In this document: in pieces, positions 1 through 13,258 of the stretch | Layout: each line of letters opens with the position of its first letter | How positions within the stretch are numbered: position 1 is the first letter of the stretch | DNA from: Nectonema munidae | Taxonomy: Eukaryota > Nematomorpha > Nectonematoida > Nectonematidae | Direction of reading: 5' to 3' | DNA length: 64,000 nt | NCBI GenBank assembly: GCA_030549495.1 | Contig: JAUIRK010000925.1 | Span: 372,001 to 436,000, forward strand | Position numbers and translations under genes: made by a program | Notes under the pieces: model-generated | Seen by the model: the letters and a program-made list of their open reading frames with translations, nothing else | The model's database searches: none | What the model was told of the DNA's origin: nothing

Positions 1-131
1 GTGGTAGGTTTCTCTTATTACATTGATTTCTGATAAATTAGATCTGGAGTGAATTTTGGGTTTCACAAAAGGAATTGTGATTTATAATTTCGACTTTTTC
101 TTGTTTTTATAAACATAATTTGAAGTCCATC

Positions 132-260
132 ATGAGTATCAAAAATAGAAAGTACGATCATTCATATATTGAATATGGATTTACATACATCATCATCAAT
201 GGAGAAGAAAGACCTCAATGTGTTACTTGTAGTCAAGCTTTAACAAATGATTCAAAATGA
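132..260 (+). mobile_element. hAT transposase N-terminal fragment (BED-finger, ZBED5-like)
   Basis: A short open frame of 42 codons from an ATG. It contains RKYDHSYIEYGF followed by GEERPQCVTCSQAL, which is the typical start of ZBED5/ZMYM-like hAT transposases (KRKY...YGF..., ERPQC..C...L) and includes the first Cys pair of a BED-type zinc finger. The frame stops right after the finger start and the ~145-bp array begins shortly downstream, so only a remnant is left. Family assignment rests on motif recognition only. Confidence 0.5.
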
Positions 261-429
261 TTAAAAATGATGAAAACTGTCAATCAAAATCAAATGTACA
301 CCTTTTTCAACAAAATTTTTACATTATCTATATAACTTATAACTTAGTGTTTACATTATATACATTATTTAAATTTTATAATTATATATATGAACACATA
401 AAACTTATATATACCTATTTTTCCAATAA

Positions 430-1740
430 ACAAGTATAACTTTACCTACGGTGGAATTTACCTAGAACCAGTTCAATTATTAAATAAAATATGTATTTTT
501 ATACTAAATCAATCAGCAGACTTCTTTTCCGTACTCAATTTTCGAATTTAGAGTGTGAAAAATTCAGAAAGTATCAATCAAATATTTGGTTTACGCCTGG
601 AAATTATATCTATGTATATTATTCAAGTTTAAAAAATACATATTTTTATATTAAATCAAGAATGGCAATTTAAATTCTGGAGTAATTTTTTTGCAAAGAG
701 ATTTTCAAAATGTTTGAAAGTGTCAATCAATTTTGCGGTTTACGTCTGAAAAATTTCACTAAGAATATTAATTAAATTTTAAACCAAGTATATTTTTTAT
801 ACCAAATTTAGCATGCCAATTTTATTTCTCAACTCAGTTTTAGTAACTATGATTTGGAAATGTCAAAAAATATTTGCAATTTACGTCTGAGAAAATGTTT
901 TCAAGATGTATCCGCATTTTAAATACAATGAATTTTTTTTTTAAATAAATCAAACGTTGAGATTTTATTTCTCGACTCATTTTTTGCAATTAGAGTGTGA
1001 AAATTTAACTCATATTTTGTGATGACGACAAAGATTATTTCCTAGAATATTATTTATATTCTCAATAAAATATATTTTTTATACTAGATCTCCATGCTGA
1101 TTTATTTTTGAACTCAGTTTTCGTAATTGGGATGTGAAAATGTCAATCAAACATGCTAGTTTCGCCGGAAAAATTTTCTTCAAAAACATTTATTCACATT
1201 TTAAGTAAAATAATTTTTAAACAATTGACCATACTGATACCATTTTTTGGCTAAATTTTTACCATTACTGTGAAAAAAATATGTCAACGTGCAAATAGAA
1301 TTAGTGATGTATGTCTGAAAATTATCTCATACACATTCTTTCATATTTTGAATAAAGTATATTTTTAATTTATTTTTATTAAGATGCTCACTTCATTTCA
1401 AGGCTTAGTTTTCACAAATTAGAGTGCAAGAATGTGCTGAATTATGAATTAATTTTGACATTTCCGAAAATATTATGAAGAAAACTTAATTTTCTAAAAA
1501 TTTCAAATCAAAAAATTCATTTTTGATTGAAAATCTTTATTAAAATTTTCATTTAAGATAAAATTCTCTCTAAAAATATCCTTCAAATTTAAAATAATTT
1601 TTTTAATACAATATCGTCCATGTTTTTTAATTATGAACTCCCTTTTGACCATTGCAGTGTAAAAATGGGTAAAAGTATCAATCGAATTTGCAAAAATAAG
1701 TTTTTTTTCCAAAAAATCATTTGTTAAGTTTTTTCTCACA
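430..1740 (-). repeat. ~145-bp tandem repeat array, degenerate
   Basis: About eight to nine diverged units spaced near 145 bp. Each carries an AGTGTGAAAA..GTCAATCAAA core followed by GTTTACGTCTGAAAA and an AATAAAATATATTTTTTATAC segment (cores near 575, 720, 860, 1140, 1280 and 1670). Read on the minus strand these match the units of the array at 57.2-58.4 kb (AAACCGCAAATTTGATTGACACT ... TATAAAAACATATATTT in pieces), so the family is the same and the orientation opposite. No terminal inverted repeat like that of the 54-58 kb element is visible here, so this is a truncated copy. Confidence 0.6.
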
Positions 1741-3284
1741 ATCTTTATTTATTATAGTACAAATATTTGAGTATGAGAGAAGTAAGGAAACTGAAGACAC
1801 ATTAAAATGAGAATTTAATAAAATGCTTTTATACTGTCAATGTAGTATCTCCATAAGGAGATATATAGTTTTAAGAAGCAAATATGTAGCATGTCTACAA
1901 CGAAGATGCACCTTTTTCCAATGAACTAGTAGGTGGTGTGAAAATCTAGTATTGAAATTTTGAAAAAATATCTTGAACGTGAAGAAGAAGCTCCTCCCTT
2001 GTCAATCAAAAACCTTTAAACGTTTATTTCAATCATCAATTGACTAAAAACGTCTTCTGAAAAATTTCAAACAGTAGGAGTTACGATAACTATATGTCAG
2101 GTGGTATTATGTGAAGATTCTCAAAAAAATAATTTATAAATGGTAATCGAATTTGACCAATTTTTTCTTTCCTTATGAAAGAGAGATGCTAAAGGTGGAA
2201 AACTTTTTGTAATTGAGGAAAAGTATTATGAATGATTTCATAAAGAACACGAATTTTCAAATTGGATTGGTTAGCGAATATCCAGAGTGATATCTCTTCA
2301 TATCACCTGGTATACAACACATGATATTGATAAAAAAAAAGCCAAGATTAACAAAGAGATTCTCTTCAATAGAAAAGTTCGGAAATCTTTTAAATTCTGA
2401 GCTCCCTAAAAAAGGTTTTTCAAACATAGATTGCACAAATTGAATTTCTGATGAAAGTACAAGTTTAGAATGAAGAAAAATTTAGATACCGTACAAAGTA
2501 TGGGAGAATGAAATACAGACTTGAAGCTGATAGCGAAATTGTAAGCAAAACAATACAGGTCTTTAATTAGTAAACGAAAGAAGGATAAAATAAGGAAAGG
2601 AATCAAAGCAAGGAGGGCTAATAGTGCTCGGTTTAGTTGGATTAGCAGCCAGTAATATTTTTCACAATGTCATTTTACAGCAATTTTTATTAAAATTTAA
2701 CCAAAGTTAAATAATAACCGCAATTTAAATTGAGAATAATAAAAGTATTTTCAGAATCAAATTGAGCATGTTCGATTTGTTGTGTATGGAAAAGTTTAGT
2801 TTAAAATAAGGAGAAAAAATGTTTGGCAATAAGTCACCGGTGAAAACTAATTTAATGACAGGTGAACTATTTTTGGTGAATTAATCACCAAAATTTAGTA
2901 TATTAAATAAATTAAGATAATATTAAGACAAAAAATTCCGAATTATAATATATTTTAAAGTTAGTATATTTGATTGACAACATTGATTGTTTTTTTGACA
3001 GGTTTGATTGATTTACATGAAAAATAGATGGCACCATCTGATTCGCAATCAATTAAGTGGGCTTACGTGAGAATTTTGTAAAAATATTCAATATTTTAGG
3101 AAAAAATGAGGGGGGGGGGAGGGATAAAAAGCCCTTCCCCTGTTAATGAGGAAATAAAAATAGCCCCTTCCGAATAGGGTTCCAATAAGAATATCCCACC
3201 TTTTACATAAGTTCGCGTAACTCATATATGATTGGAGCGCTTGATGTCAGTATTGATAAGGACGAAAGATAAACAAAAATATAC
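1741..3284. other. No gene recognised; AT-rich debris
   Basis: No open frame here resembles a known protein. The only structured patch is 2955-3030, where TTTGATTGACA/GACAGGTTTGATTGATT words recur, the same words as in the arrays at 0.4-1.7 and 54-58 kb. A G-run (3109-3121) adjoins. The missing 3' exons of the ZP gene would be expected in or beyond this stretch, but I could not find them. Confidence 0.4.
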
Positions 3285-6200
3285 CCATTAGAATCGATAA
3301 GTTCCACCCATCCCATATCCATACCATCGTGTGCAAAGCAGTCGTGAACCTTCAGATCAAACATTTCTAAAAAGCACAAGTAATATCTTTTATCCGGTTG
3401 CGTTCAATAAATGATCTTTCATTTTACAGCTGAAATGGATCAAAAGAATTGGGAGGTGTAGAAATTAAATTCAACTTGAAAAGTTGAAGAATCTTTCAAA
3501 GTGTCTAATATAGTCCCAGATAAAACTGGGTTTTAGGCGTAACGGGACAATTGCCCTTAGAACAATTTCTCTACGGAGAGTTTGCCTAACAGTCAATTTG
3601 CCAACCGAAAATTCGCTTAGGGAATGTTTGTCTAAAGGAAATTTGGGCATTTAGAGCATTATATATAATCTAAGTATTTTATGCTTTATCCCTGTATTAT
3701 CTTATAATTAATTTCATTTTTCCCTTTCTTACTTATCTATATATTATTTAAAATGAGAGAAGGGTGTTCATTGGAGAAAATTGTTTAGAAAAAAAATTTA
3801 TGGCTATAGGACAAATTTTGCTTACTGTCATCGAATCCTCTTCAGAATAAATTATTATTAACAGTGTTATATTGATGTTAATAGTAATGGTTATGGTACC
3901 GTAGGGTGTTTTCATCGAAAAGGCACAATTGCGCCGCTTGTATCAAGCTGTGAGGAAAGCAAGCTTGATGTAGGATCGAACCCAAGACCTTGAGTTATCG
4001 AATCCGGCATCTAACCAACCATACTCACGCCTGGATGAAGTATTTAAATTATTTTAATAATTTGCTCTTAAGAGGATTCAACGACAGTAAACAAAATTTG
4101 TACTATAACCATAAATTTATTATCTACAGAATTTTCTAAAAAAATTTGACCAGTTTTAAGAGAGAGATTTAATTCATGGAGAATTCGATATATAAATAAA
4201 TTCATAGAACATTATTTTTATAAATTTAAAATTTTTAAAGAATTCATTTTTGAATATTTTTATTAAACAAATGTTAATTTTTATTAAAGGATTAATTTTT
4301 TATTTTTTTTGATATAAAAATTATTTTTTAAAAACAAATTTATAAATTTTTTAAAATAAATATCTACTTATTTTCAGTGAATTTGTTACTAATTTTTTGG
4401 TGGTTAGTCAGCTCACTAACTAATTAATTAAATAATTAATTTTCTCACTAATCCTCTAACATTGGGACTTTGAGGGTGCTGAATTAGCCGTTTTTCGGAT
4501 GACCAAAGTACACGAAACTTACAAAAAAATTTAATATATTAAAACTTTTTTTAACTATTTTTTTATATAAACTTTTATTCGGTTACAATTTAATACAAAA
4601 ATTATAGATCAAACATTCCTCTAACTGACGCTTTTCCTAACTTTTCTAATTTTTGGAAACAAATTCAGTTTGACGGATTACTGATATATTGAAAGATTAC
4701 TGATCCCCATATCAGTGGTATTCAACCAGAATTTATTTATATGATCAGTTACTTAGATGTTAGATAGTTTGTTGAATGAGTGAAAATTTTCTTAAATCCA
4801 AAAATATATTAGTGGCCATAACCAAATTGTACTTAGGCCACAACTCTTCAAAACAAAAAGGAACTCTTTCAAAAAATACAAAAATTTCATGCATGCAGTT
4901 TATATCTATTTTATTGATTTATTTTTTTATCAAGATCTCTAAGAACAAAAATGAATTTTTGTGGTTAAATTGTTCACATAAATAATTTAATTGTAAGCAA
5001 TGATTATTTCTCTCACATCCATTGAATCAACTGAAATCAAAAAAGGTTCTTTTGAATGTGTGCAAACTATCATTGCATATTTACTCTTCAACTTTACAAA
5101 AGAACCTCACTTCTTAAGAAAAATTGAAAGATTTGTGTTGATAAGCCATTTGAGATTTGGAAAGAATAAAATTGATTTGTAAAAGCCTCAAAACGTTGTA
5201 ATATTTTGTTTCATGATATCAAAGAAGAAAAGGAGGACCATGTCCAAATGCCTCTTCCTCATCCCTGCCCCACGTTCTTGTATGTTGCACATGACTTGGA
5301 GAATTTTGTTTGTGAAGAGACATCTAGAATCTAGATGATCATTCAAAAATGTGTTTTTGAACTAATTCAAAAGAAATTTGTTTGTACATAAATAATAATA
5401 CGTTAAAAGCCCATATGGTGGGTGTAAAAGTGTTTATACAGAGTTATTTTTATAAGTCTTATTTTGACCAGTTTTGATGTCAGCATTTTAGTTCTATTTT
5501 GTCTTTTTGTAATTCTATTACATACTTTTTTTGATTTTATTTTGTCTTTTTAAAATTCAAAATGGAATTTCAAAAAAAACAAAATAGAATTGCAAAAGGA
5601 AGAAATAGAATTGCAAAAAAAGGAAATAGAATTGCATAAAGAAAAGTTCCATATTAAATTTAATATATAAAAGAGAAATAGTAAGATAGATGATAAGATT
5701 TCGATTCTATGAGTCCTATTCAACTTAAGTCATGCAGAAAGCGGAAGAAAAAGTTTTGTAGTGAAGATGTAAGGAAATATTTAAATTTAAATTTAATAAA
5801 GACGAATTTGACTTTTTATGAATGTGTTCCCTTTATCAAATTTTGGGAAATCAAGCAAATTGAAATAAAAATGAAATTTTCACAATTCCAGACGTTACGG
5901 ATTTAATTTTTCAGTGATAACTTGGGAAACTTTGTACAAAAATTAAATTTGAGCATAAATGGAATCTCTGAATATTCTTAATTCAAGAAAATGTGCAGAA
6001 TCCGGTGTACCTCCTAGGTTATGGGATGTGATTGACAGCGTTGCAACTTGGCCCAACTTTAACACTTGGGCTCTGGTTCCTCTTGCATTTTTGCCTTCTG
6101 TGATGAACATGACGGCAGGAGGCATCACTATTTTGTTTGGATCGACGCTTTTGAAATCAATCATTCTAAAGTGTAAATCAACAGCTTAATTTTGCTTCAG

Positions 6201-9200
6201 CTAAAAACTCGCGTATAAATTCTCCTCTTATAAAGCAATCTTTCATAGTGTTTCCCTATAAAGATAGACCAAAACTTAACCATGTAGTCGAAAGAATCAG
6301 CAAAAAATAGGTAGTATATGTGCTATATGTTGGCCAGAAAATTACGTATCATAAAACTCAGAATGCAAAATTTAGTTTGAGAAAACTGGGTCTCATTCCA
6401 GTTGTTATACTTAGTTAGTCCGTTAGTTAGGGAGCTTATTTGTTCGCTATAATAGTAACAATAAACAGTGCCGGATTAACATAGTAGCAGATGTAGCAGC
6501 TGTTACAGGCCCCGCGCTTAGTTGAAAAAGATTTTTTTTGACTTTTTGTAATATCTTTTCGTTTTCTTCAATTCTTCTTTTAAATTTCCTCCTTAAAATA
6601 AATTTTTGCTCTTGAATTTTGTGGTTTTTATCTTTTTTGTAGAATCTAGATCAATTTTATTAAAAAAATTTTCCTTCCTGACTCTCATTTGTAAATTTAA
6701 TCGATCTCCTACAGGCCCCGCCCGCCCTTTGTAGATCCGGAACTGACTATAAAAAATATAATACTATTATCAAGGGTATTCAAATTCAATTCAGGTATAA
6801 TAATAGTTTTATAGGCATTCAAAAAAGTAGTTTTCCGCCATCTATATACATACACATATAGTTAATTGAGAGACTCCGTTTTTTGACGATGAATTTTCGG
6901 GGACTCAGTTTTCTTATTTATTTTATACTAAAATCTTTTACTATATATGGATAATATCACTTCTCAATTTTTCTTAAGTACTTAGTGAACACTTATACAA
7001 TTCATTGGCCTTTCTTCCATTTCCTGATCTAACCATAATTATTTTAAAAATTAAGATATTCTTTTGATCAGTGTTTCCCAAACTGTGTGTCGCGACACAG
7101 TAGTGTCACGCAAAAACTTTCCAAGTGTGTCGCGAGATTTTTTAGAAATAATAAAACGATACAGTTATCCCTCAATGAGCACATTTGTTCTCGAAAGCAA
7201 GCTCATTTGCCACACTGAATAAAATTTTATTGTTGTTGTTGTTGTTTGTTCGCCCAGTTTCCTTCTGTTGCTACTTTAAGCTTAATGTTTAATGGATTAC
7301 AAGAATACTGTTAATTTTAATACTTCATTTAATAATTTTTTTTGAAATATTTGCTTGGTGGTGTGTCGCGAAATTTTTCTATGTAAAGAGTGTGTCGTGG
7401 CTCAAAAAAGTTAGGGAAACACTGCTTTAGATACATACTTCCGAATTTCTTTCTTCCTTTTTTGACTTTAAATAAATTTCTCTACTTTGTAGATAATTTT
7501 TTGCAGAATTGTTTTATCCTCTCAAGCTCTTGATTTTGTTATTTGCATCATCACTTTATTAGAAAGAAAGAATATTTGCTATGAATATAGATATCATTGT
7601 TCCCTATCCAAATTCATTTATTTACATTTACAACAACACTTCTATATTTTATCATCTTTGTTGTTATTATTCCTATACTTGAAATTATTATTTGTGATAT
7701 ATGATGTCTCTGAGTGTTGGAAAAAGTTTGTAAATCGGGAAGAAAGCGAATCTTACCTAGACTATACTGCTCCAATCTAGGCATACTTTTATCAAATTAA
7801 ATCAGTATGACTAAATGTAACGTTTTAGAGATGCTCTTTCTGGATGTCGGGTATTGCATCAAAATGAAGATGAGTATCTTTCATGGTGTCACATGAAAGG
7901 ATATCCCAATCAAAAAGCGAAACCTGGATGAATAGACAAAGAACCTACGCGTCAACCAATTTTTCAATTTGACCACGTTTATAAGTATCATATTGAAGAA
8001 ATAAATGTATTTTGTGTGTTTAAAAAAAAATTGTTTTCTGTAAATGATTTAAAAGATAAAGTGAGCTCATTGATCAAATGTATGCTAGAGATATTAAAAT
8101 ATAGAAGAAGTATTCCTCAACACCATATTAAATTATTATGCTAAGATGTTTGCACTATTTGTTTGATTTGTTCAAAATATGGGAATTAAGATTTCAACTT
8201 AGAAAATCGTTTCCATTAACAAATTGGAAAATAAAGTTTATTATTTAACAGAGCTAAGGTAAATAAAGATAAAAAGAAAAAGGAGGTTTAGAACTGGTTT
8301 TTGATTACAATTTGACTTTGAAAGCAAGATTTGAATTCATCCCATTGTTTCCAAAGCATATGCTAAGATTCATATGATAAAAAATATTTTTTTTACAACC
8401 CGACCAATTAAAACATTAAACAAACTATTTCACAGTTTGGTAATTATGTATATAAGGATAAAGAAAATATTTAAAAAATCAAAATAATTTCAAAGAGTGT
8501 ATACAAAAGTAATCAAAGGACTGCAAAATCTCAAATGTGATGAACGATTAAGAATGTCGAATTTACTCAAAAGAGAAGATATGATAACTATCTATACAAC
8601 ATTTTCAAAGGAAATTGGTTATTGCGAACTTTTTACTTTCACAAAGACAGTCAGTCTAGATCCCACACTTTCAAATTTGGACGCTAAATTATTTTGAAAA
8701 AAATAATATAATATAATTTTTATATTCAATTTTTTGCCATATGAATTAACATAATACCAAAAATGATAAAAAAAATTACAAGAATCAATTTTTTTCCGAA
8801 GCAAATAAAAAGTGTTTAGCAAATTTAAATGTTAATTAAAAAAAACTTTTAACTTTTGGAGTAAGCTAATTTTTCAATGATGTAAAAATTCCTCTATTTT
8901 ACATTTTCAAGTCAAGTTACCAAAATGTCGAAATTGGAGATTTTTAACCATTTTATTTTATAGGCATTGGACAGAATTACATACAAATCCTTTAAACGAG
9001 AAAACTCGCAATATGAAAAATAAAGACGAACGAAATCTCTGGTTTTCCACATCTAACATATGCCAATTTATAATGTAATGAAAAGGCTGAGCTTAAATGA
9101 AAGAGTGTAAGATTTCATACGGAACTTGCAGTTTAGTGTTCAACTTGGCGCCACCATCCCCACCCATGAAACAGGAAACTTTGTACGCCTCACTTTCTCC

Positions 9201-12200
9201 TTCTAGGATGCCCAGACTGGCGTGACACATCACCACCAAAATGTACTCAAACCCCATCGTTCCAGTCTTAAGGTTGTCTCCCTGTCAACAAAAATGGAAA
9301 CAGTTCAGTATCTAAAATCGCGTACTAACCACGTGAAATAGTTTATGCGTTGAGATAATTTTTTTATTTTCTAAACTAAAAGATTAGATTAATCCAGATG
9401 AATTAGAAGACAAAATAATAATATGAGAGAAGGGATATAAATCTCTTTTTTGCTAGCGAAATGAAAATCATGATTTTCTATTGAAATTAATATGAAAAAT
9501 AGTAAGCTTATTTAAAAAATAAATTTGATTAAAAATGAACTATTTAACTTAATGAGTACACATATGTGATTATTTCGTTTAAAACAAAAAATTCTTATTT
9601 AGTTTTGTATAAACTTTCAGAACCTTGCAACATTATAAAAATTAAGTTTGACTGAATAACCCTTTAATAATAATCCGATTCCTTCATAATCCGAACTTAT
9701 AGAAATATTTTTTTGAAGGGGATGACTAAGAAAACCCTGACTTCCAATAATTTCCAAAAAATATTTTATTTTAAAAAAATGATTGTTATAAGAATCAAAA
9801 TTATTTTTCAAATTTTTAAATTATTCTTTTTTTTATTTATTAAATTTAGAGAAATTATTTTCCAGTTTATTCAGAGTTCGTTGTATATTCATTATTGGAT
9901 AAAACTCTGAAATAATATTCATTAATAGAAAGGAAGATATAGTACTTCTATAATATTGTATGCGACAGTTAATCTATATTTTATATATTTTAAATTTATT
10001 ATACAAATTTTTTCTTTTTAAAAATTTGCTTACCTCCTTGTTTCATAAACAAAATCTGTTAAAGATTGTGATTTAAATTGAGGTTGATGACCTGAACTTT
10101 AAAGGTATCGTAGAGGTACTGTGTGGTTTTTTCATCGAGAAGGTACAAGTGCGCCTCTTGTGCTATTAGGAAAGTAGGCTAGATGTGGGATCGAACCCAA
10201 AACTTTGAGTTATCGAAACCCAGTATCTAACCTACGTTACTCACGCCCCCAGAAAATGAAATTTTACCCCAGTTTCAATTGGAATCTTTTATTTAAGAAA
10301 CAAATAAGATCAGTTAATTAAATTTAAATAATTTTTCATTATGTTTCGAAAAAAAGGATGAAATTTTGTATTCTAAAAAAATAGAAATTCCAATTAAAAA
10401 TCGGCAAAATTTCATATTCAAATTTAGGTAATCGATCTCAATTGCAGATAATTCCGTTACCTTTATCAGATGTCCCATATGAAATAAGGTAGGTATGCAA
10501 ATTTGCAAAGAGTAAAATCTTTTTTAACAAATATAAAAATACAAAATATAGATATGATTCACTTTCAATTCTTTATATCTAAGACAAAAACAGACAAAAT
10601 ATATAATTTTATGTGTATATTTTTTGTATGATATATTACAAAAACAGTGTAACAAATTAAAAAAATTAGCCTTAATGAAAAAAGTTCAATGAAGTGAAAT
10701 CTAACTGCCAATAATTTTAGAAAATGGAAAACTTTTAAAGTAAGACGCATTTATAAAGCTAAGAATAATTACTCTTAAAACTTATTAGCTGTACAATTCT
10801 AAATAAAATGATTTCTATATGAAGAAGGCATTATGAAGAAATCGGTTCCTTGTAGAAGAATTTCTTTTATCTGAGTTTCTCGCAAAGAACTTTTAGATCT
10901 TAGTTCCTCAAATTAGAGCCTTGATTCTTGCAAAATGCGCATTGCAAAAGATGCGTCAATCAATGAGATAAATGGAATCCTTTGCCATTACAGATTCAGC
11001 GACAAGCGTTAAGATTTATGCTTTTATAATGGATTTGTGCTCAGTTGAACCGACTAGTTTAATCCAGAACCAATTTACAGCCTTTCTCCTATTAATTTGA
11101 TTATTGTAATATCTTATATGTCATAATCCAAAAATAATTATATAACAATATATTTTTAAACATAATATTATGTCATCAGAAATGTGATAGTTTTATTTTT
11201 TGTACTTTTCTATCATAAACAAAAATTTTAAAAATATATGCTCAGCAAAAACTCGATCAAACTAAAAAAAATCTGAAATTTTGGAAGACAAGCAGATTCT
11301 GAGGCAAAAAGCTTTATACACTTGATATCAAAATTTTAGACAATTTGGCATTACTTAGCCAAATTCAAAAATGGAAGAACAATAAAAAGGTGTTTGAAGA
11401 AAGCAAAGCGCTGACCTCGTAAAACTCTTTGCATCCGCACCCATCAAGAGGGAGAACAAAAGCAATCGTGCTACTCGTTCCTTCTCCCCTTATTCGGCAG
11501 CCATTGATTTTGAAGTGGCCTTTAGCGTAAATCAAGCCAGCAAAGTCGCCATCAAAAAGAAACTTCACTTTCATTTCATTTTCGTTGACCGAACAAGAGA
11601 CTTGCAAATCTAGGGTAAAAAGATAAATCTTAGTGAAAATGTGAATCCAAAACCAAAATTCAGTTGATTTTGTCCGCGCTTCACAGCTGTGACCAAATTT
11701 TTTTCTGGTTCAAGCTGCCCCTTATGATATAAACTTTAAAATTAAGAACTATAATATGTCAAATGTTATCCTTAACGTATTGTTGGTGTTAGTATCTTTG
11801 AATTGTGTAGCCTCTTTTTTTTAACTTTTGAACACCATAACACTTTTTCCAGTTCAAAAAAGTTTTTATTTCAACTTTGATATTTGAGTACCTCAACTTT
11901 AAATGTTTTATCACAAGAAGTTTTTGTTGTGAAAATGAATGAAACTTTTTTAAACACTTATTTTTGACAGTGCCGAACGTTGAACGATTTTCCTTTCATA
12001 AAAGCGTTTTTAAACTTTTTACCATCTCTAACTAATTTTGTATTTGATATTGCATTTTGTTGAAATGGGTTGTAACCAATCTCTCTTTCTTCATTCCCAT
12101 AAAACTTTTATAGTAAACTCAAAGGAAAAAAATTGTAATTATCTTTTAAAAGGATAAAAATTTTAAGATATCAATTAATTTAAAAGATTATAAAATTAAG

Positions 12201-13258
12201 TTTACTTTACTTGACGAACGGTTGATAAAGACTTATAAATTCGAAATATTCTATTTTCAATAAATACTGTCATAATAAAAGGCGGATATAATGAGACGAA
12301 AATGAGGTTTGACGAATGAAATTATTTAGAATAATATTAACAACTTTAAGGACAAAATTTTAAAACAAATAATATGATTTAGGTTTAAAGAAATTTACTT
12401 TTAAAAATGCAGGAAAAGAAAGGAGACCTTATATTAGCGTAGTTGTTTAAAAGGAATTGAGGTTAGATTTAAAAACTCGAATGTTCACTCTGGTGGTAAC
12501 TTAAGAAAGATCTCATTTATATTATCTAGCAATATTTGCTTTATTTAATTAATTGTTAAAAGAATTATTGAGTTAATTAGTTAGAGAGTAATTATTTAGT
12601 TACTAAATGTTTAGCGCTTCTAAAAGTTGTGAGCTACGATTTTATTAAAGGACTCTCATATTACTGCAACATTTATTAAAATGTCAATCAACAAAAAATG
12701 TAATAAACGTTGATGATGAAATCAGTGGTAATGCTTTTACATCTTGCGATTTCAAAATATAATTACATTTAAAATTGAAAAGGGAAATCCTAAACCTCAA
12801 AACATTGGAACAAAATTCTCCTTTGAAAGTGAGATAATAAAATGAATGCGAATTTCCTTTCAATATAATCCAATACAAAGAATAAGTTATGAAAAATTAG
12901 TTAGACTTTGGAATGCGATGATATTTAAAGACAAAAAAAGAAAAGGAATTTTGAAAGCGAAGAAGATTTACCTTGCACTTTGCACGACTTCTTGCTCTTT
13001 TGCTGCACATTAAGAAATTTATTCAACTTCTTCTGCGTGGACAGTCGATTATTATTGCCGGCCTTTGTTTTTTTGGTTTTTATTTCAGATTTCACACTTT
13101 TGTCGGACCAAGGATGCCATTTGCTTTGTTTAGGAATGACGACGGGAGGTGCTTGTGTCAGTTGTGGAGAAGCTTTTGCTTGCCATTGTGAAAGAAAGAC
13201 ATTTTGGCTTGGAATTTGGTGCTCTTCTTGGTTTAGATATCCAAGATCTTCAATCGCG
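3285..13258 (-). CDS. ZP (zona pellucida) domain protein, partial, five exons
   Basis: Minus-strand gene inferred from five exons whose splice sites and phases all agree: 13258-12972, 11609-11416, 9281-9121, 6165-6011, 3366-3285. The first exon encodes a Gln/Lys-rich linker with basic runs. The second opens the ZP-N module (LQVSCSVNENEMKV, FAGLIYAKGHF, PLDGCG). The third continues it (FEYILVVMCHASLGI). The fourth and fifth carry ZP-C sequence (KLGQVATLSITSHNLG, then FDLKVHDCFAHDG and VELIDSNG). ZP modules polymerise into extracellular or cuticular matrices, and arthropod members are apical-matrix proteins with a signal peptide and a C-terminal membrane anchor. The last exon ends in phase 2 before the rest of ZP-C, any furin site and the anchor, which are not visible in the window. 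The subfamily is not resolved. The introns are filled with SINEs and MITEs. The ZP call is strong; the exact exon borders are inference. Confidence 0.82.
3367..6010. other. ZP gene intron, mostly featureless
   Basis: Apart from the SINE at 3886-4030 this intron holds AT-rich sequence, a 16-bp-scale purine repeat (ATAGAATTGCAAAA units near 5580-5640) and short open frames (4776-5182, 5709-5906) without recognisable protein features. Confidence 0.4.
3886..4030 (-). repeat. tRNA-like SINE copy 1
   Basis: About 145-bp copy of the window's most frequent dispersed repeat. On the minus strand it reads from GCGTGAGTATGGTTGGTTAGAT through a pol III B-box-like GGTTCGATCC to GATGAAAACACCC and a GGTACC tail. 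It lies in a ZP gene intron. Confidence 0.75.
6466..6745. mobile_element. hAT MITE, 280 bp
   Basis: Starts CAGTGCCGGAT and ends with the imperfect complement ATCCGGAACTG. Its flanks ACAATAAA and ACTATAAA are an 8-bp target duplication matching at seven positions, as expected for hAT. Both ends carry a GC-rich ACAGGCCCCGC word. There is no coding capacity. It lies in the ZP intron between exons 6165-6011 and 9281-9121. Confidence 0.7.
7069..7424. mobile_element. hAT MITE, 356 bp
   Basis: Terminal inverted repeats CAGTGTTTCCCAAACT and (complement) CAGTGTTTCCCTAACT, with subterminal GTGTGTCGCGAC/GTGTGTCGTGGC words on both sides. The flanks CTTTTGAT and CTTTAGAT form an 8-bp target duplication with one mismatch. 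Internal GTTGTTGTTGTTG microsatellite. Non-coding and non-autonomous. Confidence 0.8.
7425..9120. other. ZP intron with a LINE scrap
   Basis: The only recognisable piece is the LINE fragment at 8470-8697. The rest is AT-rich with no coding signal I can support. Confidence 0.35.
8470..8697 (+). mobile_element. LINE reverse-transcriptase C-terminal fragment
   Basis: Open frame with YTKVIKGLQNLKCDERL and LLKREDMITIYTTF. The order 'TK.i.GL..L..dERL....L..R..DMI..Y' is the conserved segment C-terminal to the RT of CR1/RTE-type LINEs. The frame ends shortly after and no further LINE sequence is clear on either side. An old fragment, inserted in a ZP intron in opposite orientation to the gene. Confidence 0.55.
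9282..11415. other. ZP gene intron
   Basis: Between two well-supported exons. It contains SINE copy 2 at 10101-10247. Otherwise AT-rich, and the short open frames on both strands (9617-9910, 10314-10750) show no protein-family features. Confidence 0.4.
10101..10247 (-). repeat. tRNA-like SINE copy 2
   Basis: Diverged copy of the same SINE, with the minus-strand GGTTCGATCCCACATCTAGCC segment in shortened match and GATGAAAAAACC near the 3' end. The 3' tail is rearranged (AGTACCTCTACGATACC). Confidence 0.65.
11610..12971. other. ZP gene intron, no internal feature seen
   Basis: AT-rich sequence between exons 13258-12972 and 11609-11416. The minus-strand frame at 12684-12878 has no family features. 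Confidence 0.35.

Noticed and set aside
2608-2640. CTAATAGTGCTCGG resembling the piggyBac-like terminus
   Set aside because: Not bounded by TTAA and not followed by any element module; kept only as a hint.
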